Positions 1 to 4,878 of a DNA stretch of 6,602 nucleotides are shown here, piece after piece. Origin of the DNA: Deltaproteobacteria bacterium GWA2_55_10. Lineage in GTDB: Bacteria > Desulfobacterota > GWC2-55-46. Every line of letters begins with the position of its first letter. Position 1 is the stretch's first letter. The notes beneath the pieces were generated by a model. It was not told where the DNA came from. It ran no database searches and was given only the letters and a program-made list of their open reading frames with translations. The position numbers were made by a program, and so were the translations under genes. Location: NCBI GenBank assembly GCA_001797415.1, contig MGPL01000094.1, positions 324 through 6,925 on the forward strand, written 5' to 3'.

Positions 1-537
1 GGCGTGCTCGTTGCGGCGAAGAACGACCAGAGTTATCTCAGCCTCTGCAACCAGTTCAAGGAACGGACTACCAGGCGTAAGTATCTCGCCCTTGTCTGGG
101 GCAGGATGAGGTGTGATGAGGGAACGATAAGCATCGCGATCGGCAGGGACTCTGTACAGAGAAAGAGGATATCCACGAGGGCCAGGGTCAAGAGGGCGGC
201 TGTAACGAAGTACACGGTCCTGAAGAGGTTCCCCCTCATGACCCTCATCGAGCTTAAACTCGAAACAGGGCGCACCCATCAGATAAGGGTGCATCTTGCG
301 GAGATAGGCCATCCCGTAGTGGGAGACCAGGTCTACGGAAAGAGGCCTGTGCCCCCTGCCCTCGCCAAACCTGTATCGGATATAGTGAAAGGCATAAACA
401 GGCAGATGCTTCACGCGTACTCATTGGGAATAACGCACCCGAAGAGCGGGGCTCCTCTGGATTTCAGCGCGCCGATGCCGCCTGATATGCAGAGGCTTGT
501 GGACGCACTGGAGGGAGAGTCGATTGAAAACACTTAA
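1..537 (+). CDS. rluD: RluD-type 23S rRNA pseudouridine synthase, 3' fragment
   Basis: This is the C-terminal ~178 codons of an RluA-family pseudouridine synthase; the 5' end lies outside the window. The family isomerises uridine to pseudouridine, and RluD acts on the helix 69 region of 23S rRNA. The fragment opens with GVLVAAKN, which in the family directly follows the HRLDxxTSG catalytic-aspartate motif, so the catalytic Asp itself is not visible here. Family motifs that are visible are GRTHQIRVHL (codons 90-99 of the fragment) and GHPVVGDQVYGKRPVPP just after it. The RPVPP insert followed by RQMLHAYSLGITHP and a PMPPDM tail resembles RluD more than RluA or RluC, and the adjacent pgeF (as in E. 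coli rluD-yfiH) supports this. The stop codon lies 14 bases inside the next gene, indicating an operon. Family assignment is very secure; the RluD subtype is likely. Confidence 0.93.
   Translation, partial: GVLVAAKNDQSYLSLCNQFKERTTRRKYLALVWGRMRCDEGTISIAIGRDSVQRKRISTRARVKRAAVTKYTVLKRFPLMTLIELKLETGRTHQIRVHLAEIGHPVVGDQVYGKRPVPPALAKPVSDIVKGINRQMLHAYSLGITHPKSGAPLDFSAPMPPDMQRLVDALEGESIENT
510..515 (+). promoter_or_regulatory. Shine-Dalgarno of pgeF, inside rluD
   Basis: GGAGGG ends 8 bases before a TTG codon at 524, within the last codons of rluD. This spacing is near ideal and decides the start of pgeF: an earlier in-frame TTG at 497 has no comparable site and would add nine residues that do not resemble the family. 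The position suggests translational coupling with rluD. Confidence 0.8.
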
Positions 538-1288
538 CGGGATTAAATTCTTCTCCTCCCCACTTTTCGGCGAAGGCGTTGTCCACGGCTTTCTCACCAG
601 GCTCGGCGGCGTGAGCGCCCCTCCTTACGAGAGCCTCAACTTCGACGCAAGGGACACTGACCTGAAGGAGAACGTGGAGGAGAACAGGTCCAGGTTCTTC
701 AACACCTTTGGGGTCGAGCGGCTCATGACCGTAAGCCAGGTGCATGGAAGCACAGTGTTCAGGCTTAATGGCGATCTGCCCGGCGCTCTGCCTGAGGCTG
801 ACGCCATAATTACAAATACAAATGGCGCCGCCATAGGCATGCTCACGGCTGACTGCCTCCCTGTACTTATCCATGACCCTGTAAACAGGGCCATAGGCGC
901 AGTGCATGCCGGATGGAAAGGCACGGCTCTGGGCGTGACCATCAACACCGTGAAGGAGATGGGCAGGGCCTACGGATCAAAGCCGGGCGACCTGATTGCG
1001 GCGCTCGGCCCTGCCATAGGCCCCTGCTGCTATAAGGTCGGAGAAAATGTTATGGAGGAGTTTCTTAAGAACTGGCGAGGGCTCGACAGCTTTGTCCCGC
1101 TTGAAGACGGATTGAGGCTCGACCTCGGCGCAGAGAACCTGAGCCAGCTCCTTTACATGGGCGTACCCGAGAAGAACATAAGCGGCTCCGCTCCGTGCAC
1201 CTCCTGCACAAGGGATTTCTTCTCGTACAGGAGGGACAACGGCAGGACAGGCCGCCAGTTGAGCTTCATCATGCTCAAGGACATGTGA
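524..1288 (+). CDS. pgeF: PgeF/YfiH family (laccase-domain, Cu-oxidase_4) protein
   Basis: A 254-residue protein of the YfiH/LACC1 family, about the usual length. In E. coli the homologue acts as peptidoglycan editing factor, preventing L-Ser from replacing L-Ala in muropeptide precursors. Bacterial and human family members also have purine nucleoside phosphorylase and adenosine deaminase activity; older databases call it polyphenol oxidase. The three metal/active-site residues are visible: H74 in SQVHGSTVF, C111 in LTADCLPVLI and H128 in AVHAGWKG. Other family signatures are GPAIGPCCYKVG (162-173), the CTSC pair (225-228) and the C-terminal SYRRDNGRTGRQLSFI. It is cytoplasmic, with no signal peptide. 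The start is TTG at 524, chosen for its strong ribosome binding site. It overlaps rluD by 14 bases and its TGA shares one base with the coaE ATG. Family assignment is secure; which activity dominates in vivo cannot be read from sequence. Confidence 0.93.
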   Translation: MKTLNGIKFFSSPLFGEGVVHGFLTRLGGVSAPPYESLNFDARDTDLKENVEENRSRFFNTFGVERLMTVSQVHGSTVFRLNGDLPGALPEADAIITNTNGAAIGMLTADCLPVLIHDPVNRAIGAVHAGWKGTALGVTINTVKEMGRAYGSKPGDLIAALGPAIGPCCYKVGENVMEEFLKNWRGLDSFVPLEDGLRLDLGAENLSQLLYMGVPEKNISGSAPCTSCTRDFFSYRRDNGRTGRQLSFIMLKDM

Positions 1289-1896
1289 TGATAGTCGGCC
1301 TCACGGGCGGCATAGCCACGGGCAAGAGCCTTGTCTCCGCGGAGATCAAGAGGCTCGGCGCAACCGTAATCGACGCGGACGTCATAGCCCGCGAGATAGT
1401 CGAGCCCGGGAAACCCGCCTACAACGAGATAATAGAGGCGTTTGGAGAGAAGATACTGAACCCCGACGCTACCCTCAACAGGAAGGCGCTGGGCGACATA
1501 GTATTCTGCAATAAGGAAGCCCTCGCCATACTCAACCGAATCACACACCCGAGGATACGCCAGCGGATAAGGGAAGAGATAGCCAGGGCCGGAGATGACG
1601 AGCTTATCGTCGTTGACATTGCCCTCCTCATCGAGATGGGGTTCAAGGACGAGGTGGACAGCATCATTGTCGTGTACGCGGACGAGGAGAGGCAGATAGA
1701 GAGGGTGCTCAGGCGCAACGGCCTCACGAGGGAAGAGGCGCGCCAGAGGCTATCCTGCCAGATTCCTGTTAAGGAAAAGCTCGGCTATGCCGATTATGTG
1801 ATAGAAAACAACGGAAATATCGAGAGTGCGGTAGAGCAGGCCAGAGAGGTATTCAGGGCGCTTAAGGGGGCCAAAAATATAAAAAAAGGCACTTGA
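1288..1896 (+). CDS. coaE: Dephospho-CoA kinase
   Basis: A 202-residue CoaE that phosphorylates the 3'-hydroxyl of dephospho-CoA with ATP, the final step of coenzyme A synthesis in the cytoplasm. The P-loop is GGIATGKS (7-14). The family signature VIDADVIAREIVEPG (28-42) contains the aspartates of the DAD motif. ITHPRIR (85-91), IALLIEMG (111-118), the LID-like segment RNGLTREEARQRLSCQIP (143-160) and ADYVIENNG (168-176) are all in the expected order, and length matches the family. ATG at 1288 is preferred: it overlaps the pgeF stop (TGATG), has AAGGA at 1277-1281 six bases upstream, and begins directly with the MIVGLTGG that opens most CoaE proteins. Longer in-frame starts only add out-of-frame pgeF sequence. 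Its stop codon falls within the -35 box of the rho promoter. Confidence 0.96.
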   Translation: MIVGLTGGIATGKSLVSAEIKRLGATVIDADVIAREIVEPGKPAYNEIIEAFGEKILNPDATLNRKALGDIVFCNKEALAILNRITHPRIRQRIREEIARAGDDELIVVDIALLIEMGFKDEVDSIIVVYADEERQIERVLRRNGLTREEARQRLSCQIPVKEKLGYADYVIENNGNIESAVEQAREVFRALKGAKNIKKGT

Positions 1897-1921
1897 CAGC
1901 CCCCAACAGGCATGCTATGGT
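1893..1921 (+). promoter_or_regulatory. Sigma-70 type promoter of rho (extended -10)
   Basis: A perfect TTGACA -35 box (1893-1898), a 17-base spacer and TATGGT (1916-1921, 4/6 to consensus), preceded by TGC at 1913-1915, which is an extended -10 TGn. Transcription would begin near 1928, giving rho a leader of about 177 nt. The -35 box overlaps the coaE TGA (1894-1896). The prediction rests on consensus match only. Confidence 0.72.
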
Positions 1922-2053
1922 GAAATTACCTTTCAAATATTGTTCACTTTACTGCTGCCTCAAAGCTTCAATCCGGAAGATTTAAGCCCAGAGGAAAAAC
2001 AAACCCATTTATAGTGATCCGCTTTATAACTTGCAAAGGCCTGGAGTAAACCG

Positions 2054-2094
2054 CTTTATTATCCCCCACTCCACAAATCCCAAAACACCCTACA
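2054..2094 (+). promoter_or_regulatory. C-rich, G-free leader segment, candidate rut site for Rho autoregulation
   Basis: Within the rho leader a run of 41 bases contains no G and 18 C, ending just before the AGGAG ribosome binding site (2094-2098, six bases before the ATG). C-rich, G-poor, unstructured RNA is what Rho loads on, and E. coli rho is known to be attenuated in its own leader. The composition is directly seen; the regulatory role is inferred. The rest of the leader shows no convincing reading frame or strong hairpin. Confidence 0.42.
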
Positions 2095-2104
2095 GGAGTA
2101 TTGT

Positions 2105-3370
2105 ATGAACCTTAAAGAACTTAAGGAGAAGAAGATTAACGAGCTCACAACGCTCGCGAAGAAATATAATATAGAGCAGGCGTCCAGCATGCGAAAGCAG
2201 GACCTCATCTTCGCCCTCCTCCAATCCCAGAGCGAACAGAACGGGATGATATACGGCGAAGGCGTGCTGGAGACCCTTCCCGACGGCTTCGGTTTCCTGC
2301 GCGCCCCGGACTACAACTATTTGCCCGGCCCGGACGACATATACGTATCCCCCTCGCAGATAAGGAGGTTCAACCTCCGCACCGGAGACATTGTCTCCGG
2401 CCAGATAAGGCCTCCGAAAGAGGGCGAGAGGTACTTCGCGCTCCTCAAGGTCGAGAAGGTCAACTACGAAGACCCCGAGGTGGCAAGGGACAAGATACTC
2501 TTCGACAACCTCACGCCGCTGTATCCGCAGGAGAAGATAAACCTCGAGCTCAAGAGCGAGAAGAAGGACCAGTCCACCGACATCTCGATGAGGATAATGG
2601 ACCTCTTCACGCCTGTCGGCAAGGGGCAGAGAGGTCTCATAGTCTCCCCGCCCAGGGCCGGTAAGACCATCCTTCTGCAGAAACTCGCAAATTCGATAAC
2701 CACGAACCACCCCGAGATAGTCCTCCTCGTGCTCCTCATAGACGAGCGCCCCGAAGAGGTGACCGACATGCAGAGGTCGGTAAAGGGCGAGGTCATAAGC
2801 TCTACATTCGACGAGCCCGCGCAGAGACACGTGCAGGTCGCCGAGATGGTCATAGAGAAGGCAAAGAGGCTCGTCGAGCACCAGAAGGACGTCGTCATAC
2901 TGCTCGATTCGATAACGAGGCTCGCGAGGGCCTATAACACCGTCGTGCCGCCCAGCGGAAAGGTGCTCTCAGGCGGCGTCGACTCGAACGCGCTCCACAA
3001 GCCCAAGAGGTTCTTCGGAGCGGCCAGGAACATCGAAGAGGGCGGGAGTCTCACCATCATGGCAACGGCCCTTATCGACACGGGCAGCCGTATGGACGAG
3101 GTCATATTCGAGGAGTTCAAGGGAACCGGCAACATGGAAATCGTCCTCGACAGGAAGCTCTCCGAGAGGAGGATATTCCCGGCCATCGACCTCAACAAGT
3201 CCGGCACGAGGAAAGAGGACCTGCTCCTTACCAAGGAAGAGCTCAACAGGATCTGGATACTCCGCAAGGTGCTCCAGCCCCTGAACCCGATAGAGTCCAT
3301 GGAGTTCCTGCTCGACAAGATACAGCATACCCCGAGCAACAGGGGCTTCCTCGATTCGATGAGCAGATAG
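2105..3370 (+). CDS. rho: Transcription termination factor Rho
   Basis: A 421-residue Rho, close to the 419 of E. coli, without the long N-terminal insertions of some phyla. Rho is a hexameric RNA-dependent ATPase that loads on C-rich nascent RNA and terminates transcription. Residues 1-43 form the Rho_N helical domain (MNLKELKEKKINELTTLAKK). The cold-shock-like RNA-binding domain follows at ~48-118, with GFGFLR (61-66) and PDDIYVSPSQIRRFNLRTGD (76-95). The ATPase core has a Walker A loop SPPRAGKT (181-188), the LLIDERPEEVTDM segment (210-222) with the catalytic Glu region, and Walker B VVILLDS (263-269, D268). The Q-loop region is LSGGVDSNALHKPKRFFGAA (288-307), the R-loop region GTGNMEIVLDRK (340-351), and SGTRKE (366-371) holds the arginine-finger position. 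All key residues appear intact. The start has AGGAG at 2094-2098. It has its own promoter and terminator and so appears monocistronic. Confidence 0.99.
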   Translation: MNLKELKEKKINELTTLAKKYNIEQASSMRKQDLIFALLQSQSEQNGMIYGEGVLETLPDGFGFLRAPDYNYLPGPDDIYVSPSQIRRFNLRTGDIVSGQIRPPKEGERYFALLKVEKVNYEDPEVARDKILFDNLTPLYPQEKINLELKSEKKDQSTDISMRIMDLFTPVGKGQRGLIVSPPRAGKTILLQKLANSITTNHPEIVLLVLLIDERPEEVTDMQRSVKGEVISSTFDEPAQRHVQVAEMVIEKAKRLVEHQKDVVILLDSITRLARAYNTVVPPSGKVLSGGVDSNALHKPKRFFGAARNIEEGGSLTIMATALIDTGSRMDEVIFEEFKGTGNMEIVLDRKLSERRIFPAIDLNKSGTRKEDLLLTKEELNRIWILRKVLQPLNPIESMEFLLDKIQHTPSNRGFLDSMSR

Positions 3371-3386
3371 AAGACCGGCAGCAGAC

Positions 3387-3425
3387 AAAGGCCCCGGCGG
3401 AATCGAACCGCCGGGGCCTTTTTTT
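3387..3425 (+). terminator. Intrinsic terminator of rho
   Basis: A perfect 14-bp stem (3387-3400 paired with 3408-3421), mostly G/C in its upper part, closes a 7-base loop AATCGAA and runs into seven T residues (3419-3425). It starts 17 bases after the rho stop codon. This is a textbook strong Rho-independent terminator. The leading A's opposite the T tract could let it work in both directions, although no minus-strand gene faces it. Confidence 0.95.
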
Positions 3426-3442
3426 ATTTCCCTCCCTTTCCC

Positions 3443-3533
3443 GTCATTGCGAGGAACGAAGTGACGAAGCAATCTCCCCAATATCCCTTTTTCCCAAATG
3501 CCTGAGATTGCTTCGCCTCCGGCTCGCAATGAC
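3443..3533. repeat. Imperfect palindromic repeat, REP/MITE-like (copy 1 of GTCATTGCGAG family)
   Basis: The outer arms GTCATTGCGAG (3443-3453) and CTCGCAATGAC (3523-3533) are perfect complements. The inner arms CGAAGCAATCTC (3465-3476) and GAGATTGCTTCG (3504-3515) are also perfect complements. They are separated by an asymmetric internal loop (11 versus 7 bases) and a 27-base terminal loop. There is no coding capacity. This GTCATTGCGAG...CGAAGCAATC pattern resembles a palindromic repeat seen in intergenic regions of many bacterial genomes. A short relative lies at 5965-5987 in this window. Confidence 0.8.
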
Positions 3534-3540
3534 AAGCATT

Positions 3541-3580
3541 CTCCCCTCCCTTGACGGGAGGGGACTAAGGGGAGGGTGAG
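3541..3580. repeat. G/C-run palindromic repeat with G-quadruplex-like pattern
   Basis: CCCCTCCC (3543-3550) and GGGAGGGG (3556-3563) form a perfect 8-bp stem around the loop TTGAC. A second G-rich arm GGGGAGGG (3569-3576) can pair with the same C-run, giving two alternative hairpins. The four G tracts on the + strand (3556-3576) have spacers of 1, 5 and 1 bases. It looks like another dispersed intergenic palindrome rather than a terminator, because no T tract follows. Confidence 0.6.
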
Positions 3581-3654
3581 ATCCATTTTACCGCCTCATT
3601 ACGGCACCTACTGCTTAACCTCCCCAGGGGCTTTTTTATTGCATCCCCCTTCTT

Positions 3655-3788
3655 CAGACTGCTCAAGAAGGTCCAGATGCGAGGCCCCGGTTAAACCGGG
3701 GAGCGAGGGAGGAGGCGTACTCTTTGCCGTACGCCGCTACTACGAGCGACGAAGATAACAAAGCAGATGGGCCTTTTTCAGCAGCCTG
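3655..3788. repeat. 134-bp MITE-like element with imperfect terminal inverted repeats
   Basis: The left end CAGACTGCTCAAGAAGGTCC (continuing to 3680) and the reverse complement of the right end (3763-3788), beginning CAGGCTGCTGAAAAAGGCCC, match at about 20 of 26 positions. Inside are two further palindromes: CCCCGG/CCGGGG around TTAAA (3685-3701) and GGCGTAC/GTACGCC (3714-3720 with 3729-3735). No transposase is present. Nested palindromes with shared termini and no coding content fit a miniature inverted-repeat element or a folded-RNA repeat. Whether other copies exist cannot be seen here. Confidence 0.68.
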
Positions 3789-3800
3789 CCCTGCTTTTTT
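3760..3800 (+). terminator. Weak terminator-like hairpin at the right end of the 134-bp element
   Basis: A six-T run (3795-3800) follows two alternative stems: a short AGCAG/CTGCT hairpin (3780-3784 with 3791-3795), or AAAGCA plus GGGC (3760-3765, 3769-3772) paired with GCCC plus TGCTTT (3788-3797), with a 3-base bulge. Both are weak. It lies directly upstream of the rpmE promoter and could catch readthrough from rho, but it may simply be part of the repeat. Confidence 0.33.
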
Positions 3801-3804
3801 ATTC

Positions 3805-3833
3805 TTGAACTCCACGCACATAGTTGCTATTAT
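3805..3833 (+). promoter_or_regulatory. Sigma-70 type promoter of rpmE operon (extended -10)
   Basis: TTGAAC (3805-3810, 5/6), a 17-base spacer and TATTAT (3828-3833, 5/6), with TGC immediately upstream of the -10 (3825-3827). The predicted start near 3840 leaves a leader of about 86 nt before rpmE. The architecture is the same as the rho promoter: same spacer, same TGC. This is the best candidate for driving rpmE-thyX-prfA-murA. Confidence 0.76.
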
Positions 3834-3845
3834 GGACTATTACGC

Positions 3846-3884
3846 CAGACGGGACGGGTCTGCCCGGAACGAGCGGGATCCCGT
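3846..3884 (+). promoter_or_regulatory. Structured 5' leader of rpmE, candidate autoregulatory element
   Basis: Several mutually exclusive pairings are packed into 39 bases just after the predicted start. ACGGGA (3849-3854) pairs with TCCCGT (3879-3884), enclosing CGGG/CCCG (3855-3858 with 3863-3866). CAGAC pairs with GTCTG (3846-3850 with 3858-3862). CGGGATCCCG (3874-3883) is self-complementary. An A/T-rich stretch then leads to the ribosome binding site. Ribosomal protein leaders often bind their own product, and L31 leaders are known in several phyla. The pairing is visible; the function is inferred. Confidence 0.4.
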
Positions 3885-3925
3885 AAACTATTTAAAAACG
3901 TAACGATATTCAGGAGGAAAGCACC

Positions 3926-4141
3926 ATGAAAGAGGGAATACACCCGGCGTACAACGCGACAAAGATACACTGCGCGTGCGGGAACGTAGTGGAGACCTGC
4001 TCCACAAAGAAGGACCTCTCCGTAGAGGTATGCTACAACTGCCACCCGTTCTATACCGGAGAGCACAAGCTCCTCGACGTTGCCGGCAGGATAGAGAAGT
4101 TCAGGAACAAGTACAAGAATATCATCAAGAAGCAGGCCTGA
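3926..4141 (+). CDS. rpmE: 50S ribosomal protein bL31, zinc-binding (C+) form
   Basis: A 71-residue bL31, the normal size. It sits at the central protuberance of the 50S subunit and bridges to the 30S head. The N-terminal MKEGIHPAYN and the zinc ribbon Cys16-x-Cys18 ... Cys36-x-x-Cys39 are intact, so this is the zinc-containing paralogue rather than the Cys-less form made under zinc shortage. The HPFYTGEHKLLDVAGRIEKF segment (40-59) and the basic C-terminus are typical. An AGGAGG ribosome binding site (3912-3917) lies eight bases before the ATG. It is preceded by its own promoter and a structured leader. thyX begins 14 bases after its stop, so the two are very likely cotranscribed. Confidence 0.98.
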   Translation: MKEGIHPAYNATKIHCACGNVVETCSTKKDLSVEVCYNCHPFYTGEHKLLDVAGRIEKFRNKYKNIIKKQA

Positions 4142-4155
4142 AGAAGGAGGGCCTG

Positions 4156-4842
4156 GTGAAGGTAGCCCTCCTCAGGCACACCCCGGAGCCGGAGAGGACC
4201 GTCGCGATGGCGGCCAGGCTCTGTTACTCTGCCTCCACCATAAGCGAGCTCGAAGGCAAGGCGGCAACGAGCGGCCTCGAAAAATTCCTCGGAAAGATCC
4301 TTAAGCTTGGGCACCTGTCGGTCCTTGAGCACGCCTCCTTTACCTTCGGGATAGAGGGCATCTCAAGGGCCACATCGCACCAGCTCGTCCGCCACAGGCT
4401 CGCCTCCTATTCCCAGCAAAGCCAGAGGTATGTAAAGGCGACCAGCCCTGAGTTCGTCACCCCGCCGTCGATTGCGGCTGACAAGGACAAGCTCAAACGC
4501 TTCGACAAAAAGATAAAACAGATCTACGACCTCTACAGCGAGCTGGTGGCCGAAGGCATACCGGCTGAAGACGCGAGATATCTTCTTCCCAACGCCGCCT
4601 GCACAAAGATAATCGTCACGATGAACGCGAGGGAGCTCCTGCATTTCTTTGATCTCCGCTGCTGCGAACGCGCGCAGTGGGAGATAAGGGAGATGGCCAC
4701 CGAGATGCTCAGGTGCGTAAAGGTAGCAGCCCCTTTCATATTCAGGGACTCAGGCCCCTCGTGCGTCAGGGGTAAGTGCGGCGAGGGCGAGATGACCTGC
4801 GGAAAGCCGAAGGAGATAAGGGAGAAATTCAAAGCCCTTTAG
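4156..4842 (+). CDS. thyX: Flavin-dependent thymidylate synthase ThyX
   Basis: A 228-residue ThyX. It makes dTMP from dUMP using methylene-tetrahydrofolate, FAD and NADPH, and releases tetrahydrofolate, so it does not create a need for dihydrofolate reductase as ThyA does. The signature RHR-x7-S is present as RHRLASYSQQSQR (79-91). Other family landmarks are RLCYSA (21-26), LGHLSVLEHASFTF (51-64), ARYLLPNA (140-147) and ARELLHFFDLR (158-168). The C-terminus carries three cysteines in PSCVRGKCGEGEMTCGK (201-217), after the adjacent C169/C170 pair. GTG at 4156 is chosen as start: AAGGAGG (4144-4150) lies five bases upstream and the protein opens with the family-like VKVALLRHTPEPE. Upstream in-frame codons only reread rpmE. 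It lies between two translation genes, probably by cotranscription only. No terminator precedes prfA. Confidence 0.96.
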   Translation: MKVALLRHTPEPERTVAMAARLCYSASTISELEGKAATSGLEKFLGKILKLGHLSVLEHASFTFGIEGISRATSHQLVRHRLASYSQQSQRYVKATSPEFVTPPSIAADKDKLKRFDKKIKQIYDLYSELVAEGIPAEDARYLLPNAACTKIIVTMNARELLHFFDLRCCERAQWEIREMATEMLRCVKVAAPFIFRDSGPSCVRGKCGEGEMTCGKPKEIREKFKAL

Positions 4843-4878
4843 CTTTGGCCCTATTATTTTAATTACGACTATTCAACT

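Noticed and set aside
2014..2049. 11-codon leader reading frame (GTG start) upstream of rho, a possible rhoL-like leader peptide
   Set aside because: The nearest purine-rich site (1990-1995) is 18 bases away and the frame is too short to separate from chance.
2031..2060. Second rho promoter, TTGCAA with TTTATT and an 18-base spacer
   Set aside because: The -10 match is poor and it would remove most of the leader; the 1893-1921 promoter is far better.
2090..2881. Long open frame (263 codons) on the minus strand opposite rho
   Set aside because: It is antisense to an unmistakable Rho, has low-complexity Leu/Val/Glu-rich composition, matches no motif I know, and arises from codon bias in rho. 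Other antisense frames opposite prfA, murA, coaE and thyX were dismissed for the same reason.
3615..3640. Possible terminator CCCCAGGGG followed by TTTTTT
   Set aside because: The C and G runs are separated by a single base, so the obvious hairpin cannot form; the alternative 4-bp stem is too weak.
3576..3758. 60-codon + strand open frame in the rho-rpmE gap
   Set aside because: It runs through palindromic repeat sequence, lacks a ribosome binding site and its translation has no protein-like pattern.
4830..4847. CAAAGC/GCTTTG hairpin across the thyX stop codon
   Set aside because: Only six pairs, A/T-rich, and not followed by a T tract; it does not support a terminator between thyX and prfA.
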